NCBI GenBank assembly: GCA_034430255.1
Contig: DAOUEU010000015.1
Span: forward strand, 1-29,041
DNA: 29,041 bases
Reading direction: 5' to 3'
Source of the DNA: DATKYK01 sp034430255
GTDB lineage: Bacteria > Chloroflexota > Dehalococcoidia > E44-bin15
Below the pieces are notes generated by a model, which saw nothing but the letters and a program-made list of their open reading frames with translations, had not been told where the DNA came from and did not search any database. Position 1 is the stretch's first letter; each line of letters opens with the position of its first letter. Shown one piece after another: positions 7,532 through 15,236 of the stretch. The position numbers and the translations under genes are program-made.

Positions 7532-8491
7532 ATGCACAACGCGATCACCGATGTTCAGGGGATAAAGGTGGGGCATTACACTGATAGAGAGGCCGCCACC
7601 GGCTGCACCGTGATACTCTGTGAAGAGGGGGCAGTGGCCGGCGTTGATGTGCGTGGCGCTGCTCCGGGCACCAGGGAGACAGACGCGTTGCGGCCGATGA
7701 GCCTGGTGGGCAAGGCGCACGCTATCCTCCTCGGCGGGGGAAGCGCATTCGGCCTTGATGCTGCCGGCGGGGTAATGCGCTATTTAGAGGAGCGGGGTTA
7801 CGGCATTGACACTGGCGTGGCAAAGGTGCCCATTGTCCCCGCAGCCATTCTCTTCGATCTCCGTTTGGGCAGTGCTCAGGTGAGGCCCGGTCCCGATGAG
7901 GGCTACAAGGCATGCCTTGACGCCTCAACCGGGCCGGTATCCGAGGGGTGCGTCGGCGCTGGCACCGGTGCCACGTTGGGCAAGGTCCTAGGACCGGAGA
8001 GAATGACCAAGAGCGGCCTGGGGACGGCAAGCCAGAGGTTGGGTGATGCGACTATTGGGGCTATCGTTGCGGTTAATCCCTTTGGTGATGTTATAGACCC
8101 AGATACGGGCAGGGTCATCGCCGGCCCCCGCGACACGGGAAAAGGGTTTTTTCTCGATACTATCAACATAATGAAAAAGTGCAAGGAATCTCCCGGCGCT
8201 CTTCCCACAAATACCACAATTGGGGTAGTAGCCACCGATGCCTTACTAGACAAGGAGCAGGTCAACAAAATGGCTCAGCTTGCTCACGACGGACTGGCGA
8301 GAACCATCCGACCGGCCCATACCATGTTCGATGGCGATACTATGTTTGCCCTCTCTACAGGTAAAGCAGGGGCTGGGGATGTCACTATACTGGGGGCGAT
8401 AGCGGCAGAGGTCGTGGCGGCAGCGATCATAAGGGCGGTTAGACAAGCCGAGGGGCTTTTAGGGATACCGGCAGCTCGGGATATGAATTAG
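7532..8491 (+). CDS. P1-family (DmpA/BapA-type) aminopeptidase
   Basis: A 319-residue member of the DmpA/peptidase P1 family of N-terminal-nucleophile hydrolases. Features seen: N-terminal ITDVQGIKVGHYTD, the glycine-rich LLGGGSAFGLDAAGGV (66-82), GCVGAGTGATLGK (139-151), and the self-cleavage region LPTNTTIGVVATDA (224-237), where family knowledge places processing just before a Ser/Thr nucleophile; here Asn227-Thr228 is the likely site. Characterised relatives release N-terminal residues and several (BapA, DmpA) prefer beta-alanine-containing peptides. No signal peptide is visible, so it should be cytoplasmic. It is the first gene after the leader and is one base from the next gene, so it belongs to the pantothenate unit. 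Release of beta-alanine for PanC is an attractive inference only. Confidence 0.9.
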   Translation: MHNAITDVQGIKVGHYTDREAATGCTVILCEEGAVAGVDVRGAAPGTRETDALRPMSLVGKAHAILLGGGSAFGLDAAGGVMRYLEERGYGIDTGVAKVPIVPAAILFDLRLGSAQVRPGPDEGYKACLDASTGPVSEGCVGAGTGATLGKVLGPERMTKSGLGTASQRLGDATIGAIVAVNPFGDVIDPDTGRVIAGPRDTGKGFFLDTINIMKKCKESPGALPTNTTIGVVATDALLDKEQVNKMAQLAHDGLARTIRPAHTMFDGDTMFALSTGKAGAGDVTILGAIAAEVVAAAIIRAVRQAEGLLGIPAARDMN

Positions 8492-8492
8492 A

Positions 8493-9014
8493 ATGGCACT
8501 ATATTCATTTGAGGGAAATGCGCCGCAGATAGCGGAAAGCGCCTATATACATGAGAGCGCACAGATTATAGGAAATGTAGTTATCGGTGAAGAGTGCTTC
8601 GTCGGTGCCGGGGCGATAATCAGGGGCGATTATGGCGAGCTACTGATCGGGAGGGGGACCGCCATAGAGGAGGGCAGCGTCATTCACTGCCCCCCACTGT
8701 CGACGTGTAAGATCGGCAGGGATGTTACCATAGGGCACGGCGCGATACTCCACAGCGCCACCATCGGGGAATCCGCCATCATCGGCATGGGGGCTATATT
8801 GAGCATCGGCGCGGTGGTGGGAGAGTGGGCCATCGTGGCTGAGGGCGCTGTCGTGACCATGTGGCAGGAGATCCCAGCACGAAAGATCGCCGCCGGCAAC
8901 CCGGCAAAGGTAATTGGGGATACTACCGATGAGCATAGGAAAATGTGGGGCATGGGCAAAAAGATATACGTTGAACTTTGCCACCGCTACAAGGAAGGCC
9001 TGAATAAGCTATGA
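8493..9014 (+). CDS. Gamma-carbonic-anhydrase-like hexapeptide-repeat protein
   Basis: A 173-residue left-handed beta-helix protein built from repeated [I/V]G..[A/V] hexapeptides (residues 11-125) with a short C-terminal helix. The three histidines that bind zinc in gamma carbonic anhydrases are present: H65 in SVIH, H82 in VTIGHG and H87 in AILH. Relatives (YrdA, PaaY, CaiE) are trimers; several show weak or no carbonic anhydrase activity, and some act as thioesterases. The start follows the peptidase stop by a single base and its stop overlaps the next ATG, so it is co-translated within the operon. Its link to pantothenate synthesis is unexplained. Confidence 0.88.
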   Translation: MALYSFEGNAPQIAESAYIHESAQIIGNVVIGEECFVGAGAIIRGDYGELLIGRGTAIEEGSVIHCPPLSTCKIGRDVTIGHGAILHSATIGESAIIGMGAILSIGAVVGEWAIVAEGAVVTMWQEIPARKIAAGNPAKVIGDTTDEHRKMWGMGKKIYVELCHRYKEGLNKL

Positions 9015-9907
9015 AGGAAGTAAGGCGAGACCAGGAAAGCACCCGGTGCAAGATCGGTTTCATCGGTGCTGGGACGGTGGGTACGGCGCTGGCAGTCAGG
9101 CTCAGCGGTAAGGGATACGCTGTGGTCGCTGTTTCCAGTCGCACCAAGGCCTCGGCGCAACGGCTGGCAGAGGCTGTCCCCACATGCCAGGCACTGGATA
9201 GCAACCAAGCGGTGGCCGACAATGCCCAGCTAGTTTTCATCACCACCCCTGACGGTGTCATCGCCCCGGTAGCCGCCGAGATTAAATGGCACCCAGGTCA
9301 GAGGGTAGTTCACTGTAGCGGCGCCGACTCGACCGACATACTGGAGCCGGCGAGGAAGTATGGTGCGATCGTCGGCGGCTTCCATCCTTTACAGACCTTC
9401 GCCAGCGTGACCCATGCTATAGAGAACATGCCCGGCTCCACCTTCGCTATTGAAGCGGACGAGCCGCTTTTTACTGAGCTCCGAGAGATGGCTGCCTCTC
9501 TCGAGGGGAACTGTATCAGGCTCAGCGCCGGTGACAAAGTGCTTTATCACGCTGCAGCGGTGATTGCCTGTAACTATCTGGTAACCCTGGTGAAGCTGGC
9601 CACCGACCTGTGGCAGTCCTTCGGGGTCCCGCCCAAGCAGGCAACACAGGCACTGCTCCCCCTGCTCCGGGGAACACTGAACAACATCGATAACGTGGGC
9701 ATTCCCGACTGCCTCACAGGGCCTATCGCCCGCGGGGACTCGGGCACCATAGAAAAGCACATTTTCGCTCTGGAGCGAACTGCTCCCAGAATTCTATCCA
9801 CCTATCGGGAGCTGGGATCCCAGACGATCCCTATAGCCCTGGCAAAAAGTAAGATAGATGAGCAGAAAGCCAGGGAGTTGCAAACACTAATGAAGGAGGA
9901 AGCATGA
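9011..9907 (+). CDS. Rossmann-fold NAD(P)-binding DUF2520 protein, candidate ketopantoate reductase
   Basis: A 298-residue protein with an N-terminal Rossmann domain (CKIGFIGAGTVGTALAVRL, GxGxxG at 19-24, then VSSR which favours NADP) and a helical C-terminal DUF2520 domain marked by VVHCSGADS (99-107), GGFHPLQTF (122-130) and GDKVLYHAAAVIACNYL (174-190). It is built like the ProC/PanE 6-phosphogluconate-dehydrogenase superfamily. It overlaps the preceding gene and panD by ATGA junctions and is directly upstream of panD-panB, while no classical panE is seen. The inferred job is NADPH reduction of 2-ketopantoate to pantoate; I recall a non-classical reductase named PanG from Francisella, but cannot confirm here that it is the same family. 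Confidence 0.8.
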   Translation: MKEVRRDQESTRCKIGFIGAGTVGTALAVRLSGKGYAVVAVSSRTKASAQRLAEAVPTCQALDSNQAVADNAQLVFITTPDGVIAPVAAEIKWHPGQRVVHCSGADSTDILEPARKYGAIVGGFHPLQTFASVTHAIENMPGSTFAIEADEPLFTELREMAASLEGNCIRLSAGDKVLYHAAAVIACNYLVTLVKLATDLWQSFGVPPKQATQALLPLLRGTLNNIDNVGIPDCLTGPIARGDSGTIEKHIFALERTAPRILSTYRELGSQTIPIALAKSKIDEQKARELQTLMKEEA

Positions 9908-10272
9908 TGAGAACGATGCTGAAGGGAAAGATCCACCGGGCGCGGGTCACCGATGCCAACCTGAACTACGAGGGGAGCATCACAATCGATGAGCTTCTCA
10001 TGGAGGCAGCGGACATCCTCCCATATGAGAGTGTCCAGGTGCTAGACATCGATAACGGTGCGCGCCTGGAGACCTACGCCATCACCGGGGAGCGGGGCTG
10101 CGGTGAGATCTGCATCAATGGCGCTGCGGCCAGGCTGGTCTCCGTGGGCGACAGGGTTATCATCCTCGCCTACAGCATAGTCAGTGATGAAGAAGCCAGA
10201 GAGATAAAGCCCAGACTGGTCTATGTAGACGAGCGTAATGCCATGGTAAAAGACGAGGTGCTTTCACTATGA
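9904..10272 (+). CDS. panD: Aspartate 1-decarboxylase (pyruvoyl enzyme precursor)
   Basis: Makes beta-alanine from aspartate for pantothenate. The 122-residue precursor has the self-cleavage site at Gly24-Ser25 in NYEGSITID, the serine becoming the pyruvoyl group; the numbering matches the E. coli enzyme if the first ATG at 9904 is used rather than the next codon, also ATG. Other family residues include K9, H11 and R12 near the active site, Y58 in the ETYAITGERG segment and NGAAARL. The start overlaps the DUF2520 stop and its own stop overlaps panB, both as ATGA, so the genes are translationally coupled. Confidence 0.95.
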   Translation: MMRTMLKGKIHRARVTDANLNYEGSITIDELLMEAADILPYESVQVLDIDNGARLETYAITGERGCGEICINGAAARLVSVGDRVIILAYSIVSDEEAREIKPRLVYVDERNAMVKDEVLSL

Positions 10273-11111
10273 GGGTCACCGTCGGCGAAATCAAGGAGAT
10301 GAAGCAGCGCGGCGACAAAATCCCCATGCTCACCGCTTATGATTACTCCACCGCCAGGATCCTCGACGAGGCCGGGGTAGCACTGATCCTGGTTGGCGAT
10401 AGCCTGGGCATGGTAATGCTGGGTTATGAGTCAACCATCCCGGTGACCATGGATGAGATGATCCATCACACCAAGGCGGTAGTTCGGGGGACGAAGCATG
10501 CCCTGGTGGTCGGCGATATGCCCTTCATGACCTATCATGTCTCTATAGATGATGCCCTGCGCAATGCCGCTCGATTCATTCAGGAGGGCGGGGCACAGGC
10601 GGTGAAGCTTGAAGGGGGAGAGGTGGTAGCCGACAGGGTGAGCCGGCTGGTAGCATGTGGCATCCCCGTTCAGGGCCACATCGGGCTTACTCCGCAGTCG
10701 GTGCACCAGATTGGTGGCTACAAAGTGGTGGGAAAGACCCCGGAGGTCGCGGTGCGCCTGCTCAATGACGCCAGGGCACTTGAGGAAGCCGGCGCTTTCT
10801 CTATCGTCCTCGAGTGTGTTCCCGCACCCCTTTCCAAATTGATTACCGAGCGGGTGACAGTGCCCACCATCGGCATCGGTGCTGGTAAAAACTGCGACGG
10901 CCAGGTGCAGGTAGTAAGCGACATCCTGGGCTTATTCACCGATTTCGTCCCCAAGCACGCCAAGCAATACGCCAAGCTGAACCAGGCAATCACTTCCGCC
11001 GTTGCCGATTACATCGCCGAGGTTAAGGCAGAGACTTTCCCCACCCCGAAACAGAGCTACGAGATGGACGAATCCACTCTGGCCCAAATTAAAGACAAAT
11101 CTCACAGCTAA
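10269..11111 (+). CDS. panB: Ketopantoate hydroxymethyltransferase
   Basis: Transfers a hydroxymethyl group from 5,10-methylene-tetrahydrofolate to 2-oxoisovalerate, giving ketopantoate. The 280-residue sequence shows the TIM-barrel landmarks: PMLTAYDYSTARILDEAG (19-36), metal ligands in LVGDSLG (D44) and VGDMPFMTYH (D83), VKLEGG, GHIGLTPQS, the catalytic glutamate in VLECVP and IGIGAGKNCDGQVQV. Length and motifs are complete. ATGA overlap with panD. The unit probably ends here, since the next gene has its own promoter 60 bases downstream. Confidence 0.97.
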   Translation: MRVTVGEIKEMKQRGDKIPMLTAYDYSTARILDEAGVALILVGDSLGMVMLGYESTIPVTMDEMIHHTKAVVRGTKHALVVGDMPFMTYHVSIDDALRNAARFIQEGGAQAVKLEGGEVVADRVSRLVACGIPVQGHIGLTPQSVHQIGGYKVVGKTPEVAVRLLNDARALEEAGAFSIVLECVPAPLSKLITERVTVPTIGIGAGKNCDGQVQVVSDILGLFTDFVPKHAKQYAKLNQAITSAVADYIAEVKAETFPTPKQSYEMDESTLAQIKDKSHS

Positions 11112-11170
11112 TAGAATAAGATTTTCCCTTACCGCTGAAGGGCTAAGATTGATAAAAATCGTGGCCCAGA

Positions 11171-11199
11171 TTGAAAACCAGACCCATCACTGATAGAAT
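11171..11199 (+). promoter_or_regulatory. Promoter for the GYD gene and panC
   Basis: TTGAAA (11171-11176), 17-base spacer, TAGAAT (11194-11199), ending 39 bases before the GYD start codon. Consensus match only, but spacing is ideal and it falls in the only sizeable gap of the pantothenate region. Confidence 0.5.
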
Positions 11200-11238
11200 A
11201 ATCATCGATGGAGTACCATATAGTTGAAAGGAGGCATG

Positions 11239-11538
11239 ATGCCCACATATGTAATGCTAACCAAACTTACCACGTGGGGCAGAAAGACCATAAAAGAGAG
11301 GCCGGAGCGTATAAAGGAGGTCAACAAGGAGGTGGAGGCAATGGGAGCACGGATAGTGGGCCAGTATGCCGTCCTTGGCCCCTATGATTTCGTTAACATC
11401 CTGGATGCTCCTGACGACGCCACCATATCCAGGGTAGCAGTTGAGCTGGGCTCCCGGGGTACCCTGGAGACAATGACCCTAAGCGCTATATCGCTCAATG
11501 ATTTCATTTATAACCTTCATAAAAGTAAGCCCGCCTGA
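11239..11538 (+). CDS. GYD-domain protein
   Basis: A 99-residue protein matching the GYD family: MPTYVMLTKLTTWGRKTI, then ERIKEVNKEVEAMGARIVGQ, the GPYDFVNILDAPDD motif that names the family, and VELGSRGTLETMTLSAI. The fold is a ferredoxin-like alpha/beta sandwich that often dimerises; the biochemical role is not established. I chose the second of two adjacent ATGs because family members begin MPTYV and the strong AAAGGAGG is then four bases away. It lies eight to 26 bases before panC, depending on the panC start, between two pantothenate genes; a regulatory or binding role there is speculation. Confidence 0.88.
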   Translation: MPTYVMLTKLTTWGRKTIKERPERIKEVNKEVEAMGARIVGQYAVLGPYDFVNILDAPDDATISRVAVELGSRGTLETMTLSAISLNDFIYNLHKSKPA

Positions 11539-11564
11539 AACTACCTGTGCCTTCTATCAACACC

Positions 11565-12401
11565 ATGAAGGTTGTTGAGACTATAGCCTCAATGAAAGTC
11601 GAGCGGGGCAAGCTAACCGGCTCCGTTGGCTTCGTGCCCACCATGGGCTACCTTCACCAGGGGCACCTCGAACTGGTACGCCACGCCCGGACTGAGACCC
11701 TCACGGTTATAGCCAGCATCTTTGTTAACCCCTCGCAGTTTGGCCTCCAGGAAGACTTCGCTGCGTACCCGCGCGACCCGGAGCGAGACCTCGCCTTGCT
11801 GGAGAAGGAGGGTGTACGTTTGATTTTTATGCCCGATACCCGGGAGATGTATCCCAAGGGCTTCAGTAGCTGGGTGACGGTGGAAGGAATTACCCAGCAG
11901 CTAGAGGGTGAATCCCGCCCCGGTCACTTCAGGGGGGTCACCACAGTGGTGGCCAAGCTATTCAACATTGTCCAGCCTGATAGAGCATACTTCGGGCAGA
12001 AGGATGCCCAGCAACTGGCGGTGATCCGGAAGATGGTCTCCGACCTGAACATGAACCTGGACGTCGTGGCCGTGCCCACAGTGCGGGAGCCCGACGGGCT
12101 GGCAATGAGCAGCCGCAATACCTACCTGAGTCCAGAGGAAAGGAAGGCGTCTCTGGTGCTGTGGAAGGCCCTCTGCCTTGCTCGTGGTCACTGGGAAAAT
12201 GGTGAGAGGGACGCCTCTCGCCTGCGCCAGGAGATGACCTCCCTAATCGAGCGCGAGCCTTTCGCCACTATCGATTACGTGAGCATAGCCAACCCGGAAA
12301 CGCTGGAGGAGCTAGCCGAGATCGCCGCACCCGCCCTGGTCTCGCTGGCAGTCAGGATAGGCGGAACGCGGCTTATCGACAATACAATACTGGGGGGATA
12401 G
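11565..12401 (+). CDS. panC: Pantothenate synthetase (pantoate-beta-alanine ligase)
   Basis: ATP-dependent joining of pantoate and beta-alanine through a pantoyl-adenylate. Of 278 residues, the nucleotidyl-transferase landmarks are FVPTMGYLHQGHLELV (HxGH at 31-34), SIFVNPSQF, YFGQKDAQQLAVIRKM and the KMSKS-like MSSRNTYLSPEER. I start at ATG 11565, which puts VPTMG about 24 residues in, as in the family; a GTG at 11547 in the same frame is possible and neither has a good ribosome-binding site, so coupling to the GYD gene just upstream is likely. The last gene of the pantothenate region; a 251-base gap separates it from the convergent NYN gene. Confidence 0.95.
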   Translation: MKVVETIASMKVERGKLTGSVGFVPTMGYLHQGHLELVRHARTETLTVIASIFVNPSQFGLQEDFAAYPRDPERDLALLEKEGVRLIFMPDTREMYPKGFSSWVTVEGITQQLEGESRPGHFRGVTTVVAKLFNIVQPDRAYFGQKDAQQLAVIRKMVSDLNMNLDVVAVPTVREPDGLAMSSRNTYLSPEERKASLVLWKALCLARGHWENGERDASRLRQEMTSLIEREPFATIDYVSIANPETLEELAEIAAPALVSLAVRIGGTRLIDNTILGG

Positions 12402-12652
12402 GACCATAAATCTCGGGGAGTTATTATGAGCGACCGATATTGGTCTTTAATTCATAATACCATGCTAAGCGCAGTGCTTCATTTAATATAATAAAATCTC
12501 GCCTTAGAGGGACATATTTATTGCTTCTGGTACTTTATTGTTAGAATAAACGTCTCATTATCCTATTCGATAACGCGTTTTACATGCCTCGCAGCCCCCC
12601 TCTGGGGCACTCAAGAAACGACGCGGACTTCCGAAAGGAATTACAAGCTTAG

Positions 12653-13225
12653 CTACTTTTTCACTACAGGACGATCGTTTGTCTTCTTACGTTCTGGAGG
12701 CCGCTTGCGGGACCACAATCCCCGGAAGAACTTCTGGTCCAGCAGGTGGCGGTTGTCAGCTATATCCAGGAGTTCCCTGGAGATGTTGGTCTCAAAGTAG
12801 GCCACCTCCACATGCTTTCCCATGTTCTTCACCGCTTGAAGAGCGTAGGCGAAGTCTGAGTCACCGCTCACCAGCACGGCAATGTCATAGAGGTTTATCC
12901 AGGCGAAATGCAGCAGGTCTGTGGCCAGCATGACATCGATGCCCTTCTCCACACGGACACCCTGCGCCAGTTTGGTGCCCCCCAGTCTCACCTCCAAATA
13001 CGGCGTTTGGCGAAGGGCGTTTAAGAACTCCTGCTGCTCGCGCTGGCCTTCAGCCCGCTGGCCTGAGTACTGCAGGACGTTATAGTAGTATGTTCGGAAC
13101 AGATGCCTGGGCCCACAGAGCTTACTGGCGAACTCGGCGAAGTTCAGGTCGTAGCGCCCCAGGTTAGAGCGCAGCGCGTGATACAGGTTGCTCCCATCGA
13201 TGAAGATTGATACCCTTTCTTCCAT
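12653..13225 (-). CDS. NYN-domain (LabA/DUF88, PIN-like) putative ribonuclease
   Basis: A 190-residue PIN-fold protein. The acidic residues expected at the metal site are present: IFIDGSNLYHAL near the N-terminus, KGIDVMLATDLL in the middle, and VSGDSDFAYAL followed by GKHVEVAYFE, the pattern of the LabA-like NYN group. Such domains are predicted RNases; specificity here is unknown. The C-terminus (SRKRPPERKKTNDRPVVKK) is strongly basic and may contact RNA. The start at 13225 follows GGGGTGG by six bases. A possible promoter is TTGCGG-17-TAGCAT on the minus strand just upstream. It is convergent with panC and 148 bases downstream of the MFS gene. Confidence 0.85.
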   Translation of the reverse strand: MEERVSIFIDGSNLYHALRSNLGRYDLNFAEFASKLCGPRHLFRTYYYNVLQYSGQRAEGQREQQEFLNALRQTPYLEVRLGGTKLAQGVRVEKGIDVMLATDLLHFAWINLYDIAVLVSGDSDFAYALQAVKNMGKHVEVAYFETNISRELLDIADNRHLLDQKFFRGLWSRKRPPERKKTNDRPVVKK

Positions 13226-13373
13226 AAATACCACCCCTAACAAATGCTACAATATTTCCACCATATCCGCAAATCACAGACTGGAATTCGGTTCCATAAA
13301 GCGTAATCTTACTATAAACGTTACCGCGACTTTAGGCAAGAGGCAAATTTACCCCAGGAATAGCTCTAAAGAT

Positions 13374-14591
13374 CTATTCCTTTACAAACAGCACAAACCC
13401 TACCATCGCCACAACTGCCATCGCTGCCCCGAAAAAGAAGGTCGCTACCGGGTCTATCGCCTCCCATAGAAGCCCGGCGGTTACGCTCGCCAGTAGCAGG
13501 CTGAGCCCGATCGCCCCGTGATAGAGGCCATAGGCCGTCCCCCGTTTCTCCCTGGGCACTATATCGGCAACAAACGCCCTGGTCACCCCCTCAACCGCCC
13601 CATAGTAAAACCCGTAGAGGGCGAAGAGCAGAATAACATATGCTATGTGCCACATTGGCGATACCAGGGCGAACCCGATATAGGTAAGGGCATATATCCC
13701 CCAGCCGGCGACGATGATCCGCTTCCTGCCTATCCTGTCCGATAGCCTGCCAAAGGGATATGCTGTTGCGGCATAGACCAGATTGAGCGGGATAAGCATA
13801 AGAAGTATATGTAGTGGGGACAGGCCAATATCGCTTGCCCTCAACACCAGGAATATATCGGCGGAGTTGCCCAGGGTAAAAATGACCATTATCACCAGGA
13901 AAATCTTGAACCGCCTTTCCAAACCCCTTTCATAGGCGGCGCTTCCTTCCACCCGCTTAGCGCTAGAGGCTCTCCCCTCATGAACGAAGAAGATGAGTAC
14001 CAGTACCGCAAGCGCCGCGGGGATAACGCCGATAATGACCAGCCACTCGAACGAGGGGAGGGAAAGCCTGGTCTCCCAACCCTGCACCAGATATATGATA
14101 GCGGCAGCGATGGCAATCCCGCCGACCGCACCAGCGGTATCCATTGCACGGTGAAAGCCAAAGCCGCGCCCCATCACCCCAGGGGTGGTGGAATCGGCGA
14201 TCAGGGCATCACGGGGCGATGTGCGAATCCCCTTGCCCGAGCGCTCAAATAAGCGGATGGCCAGCGCCACCGCCCCGCTGGTGGCAAGAAGGAGAAAGGG
14301 CTTGGCCACGGTGGAAAGCACATAGCCAGAGGTGGTAAGCCCCTTTCGCTGGCCCAGCCTGTCGCTGGCCCAGCCGCTAACCACTTTGAGCATGGTGGCA
14401 GCGCTATCGCCCAGCCCTTCGATAAGGCCGATGAATGCCGTCCCTACTCCGAGCACATGGGATAGGAAGAGAGGGAACACGTTGAAGATCATATCGGTGG
14501 AGACATCGGTGAGGAAGCTCACCCATCCCAGGGCGAAGACGTTACGGCTGACCCCAAAAATCCTTTTTCTCTCGCTGCTCACTGGTTCCAT
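13374..14591 (-). CDS. MFS transporter, probable drug or metabolite exporter
   Basis: A 405-residue integral membrane protein with about 12 hydrophobic segments. The first cytoplasmic loop contains the MFS motif-A form GWASDRLGQRKG (about 73-84), and the second half repeats it as GRLSDRIGRKR (about 275-285), confirming the two-bundle arrangement. RSGKGIRTSPRDALIADS (114-131) and GFHRAMDTAGAVGG are hallmarks of a subgroup of bacterial MFS permeases whose substrates are unknown. It begins three bases after the padR stop, with AGG of the ribosome-binding site inside that stop region, so it is the regulated partner of the PadR repressor. A PadR-controlled exporter commonly answers toxic compounds; that part is inference. 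Confidence 0.88.
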   Translation of the reverse strand: MEPVSSERKRIFGVSRNVFALGWVSFLTDVSTDMIFNVFPLFLSHVLGVGTAFIGLIEGLGDSAATMLKVVSGWASDRLGQRKGLTTSGYVLSTVAKPFLLLATSGAVALAIRLFERSGKGIRTSPRDALIADSTTPGVMGRGFGFHRAMDTAGAVGGIAIAAAIIYLVQGWETRLSLPSFEWLVIIGVIPAALAVLVLIFFVHEGRASSAKRVEGSAAYERGLERRFKIFLVIMVIFTLGNSADIFLVLRASDIGLSPLHILLMLIPLNLVYAATAYPFGRLSDRIGRKRIIVAGWGIYALTYIGFALVSPMWHIAYVILLFALYGFYYGAVEGVTRAFVADIVPREKRGTAYGLYHGAIGLSLLLASVTAGLLWEAIDPVATFFFGAAMAVVAMVGFVLFVKE

Positions 14592-14594
14592 GAC

Positions 14595-14897
14595 CTATTT
14601 ATCCAGCAGTACTTCGTTTACCAGTTCGGCGATCTTCCGCCTTGCCTCGTCAAGGGCTACCAGCCCCCTATCGGTTATGGTGTAGTATCTGCGGACCTTC
14701 CCACCGACCACCTTTGAGCTGCTCTCCAAATAGCCCTCACTCGCAAGGCGATGCAGTGCAGGGTACAGGGTCCCCGGGCTTAACCGATAGCCATGCCGAC
14801 CAAGCTCCTCCAGGATCTCAACCCCGTAGATTGGACCTTGCGAAGCGTGGTAGAGGATGTGAATCTTAATGAAACCTATAAAGAAATCCTTAAGCAT
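14595..14897 (-). CDS. PadR-family transcriptional repressor
   Basis: A 100-residue winged-helix regulator. The N-terminal DNA-binding domain shows HILYHASQGPIYGVEILEEL, then the recognition helix YRLSPGTLYPALHRLASEGY and the wing GGKVRRYYTITDRG (the G.LY..L.RLE..G and Y.(I/L)T..G patterns define the family). The short C-terminal helix LDEARRKIAELVNEVLL is the dimerisation helix of subfamily-2 PadR proteins. It lies first in a two-gene unit with the MFS transporter and has a palindrome over its own -10 box, so autorepression released by a ligand is the expected logic. Confidence 0.93.
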   Translation of the reverse strand: MLKDFFIGFIKIHILYHASQGPIYGVEILEELGRHGYRLSPGTLYPALHRLASEGYLESSSKVVGGKVRRYYTITDRGLVALDEARRKIAELVNEVLLDK

Positions 14898-14920
14898 ATC
14901 ATCATCTCATTATCAATTGG

Positions 14921-14962
14921 TGATATCGTTATATGATATCATCATTTTACCTTGTCTTTCAA
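14921..14962 (-). promoter_or_regulatory. padR-MFS promoter with overlapping operator
   Basis: On the minus strand TTGAAA (14962-14957) and TATCAT (14938-14933) are 18 bases apart. A perfect inverted repeat TGATATC-N7-GATATCA (14921-14941) covers the -10 box and predicted start site, about 24 bases before the ATG. Position and symmetry suit autorepression by PadR. Confidence 0.6.
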
Positions 14963-15198
14963 GGGCGGCTTTCATTAAGCACTTAAAAATAACCTCGCTC
15001 AGATAGATAGGTGACATATGGTATCGTCGATTTCACTTTCTCGCCATTACGAGGAGCTCTACGGTGAAACAACCCTCGATACATGTTGAGGAGAAGACAT
15101 CCACACAATATTAAATAGGTAGACACTGCATAGGGGTCGCGATGACAGGTTCAATGAGCGACTGCTGGTGTCCCAGTATACTTGACCGGCACATTACC

Positions 15199-15227
15199 TT
15201 GATGGGAAAGGGCACAGGATGTATACT
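15199..15227 (+). promoter_or_regulatory. mnmE promoter placed at the start codon
   Basis: TTGATG (15199-15204), 17-base spacer, TATACT (15222-15227), with the preferred mnmE ATG at 15237, nine bases after the -10 box. This is the same geometry as the polA promoter and predicts a leaderless or nearly leaderless transcript. Confidence 0.5.
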
Positions 15228-15236
15228 TACCAGGCT

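Noticed and set aside
12432..12445. GACCGATATTGGTC palindrome after panC as a terminator
   Set aside because: It is symmetric with no loop and only a short T-run, so hairpin formation is weak; left unannotated.
15121..15218. Short plus-strand frame from an ATG at about 15141 upstream of mnmE
   Set aside because: No ribosome-binding site and it runs through the predicted mnmE promoter.
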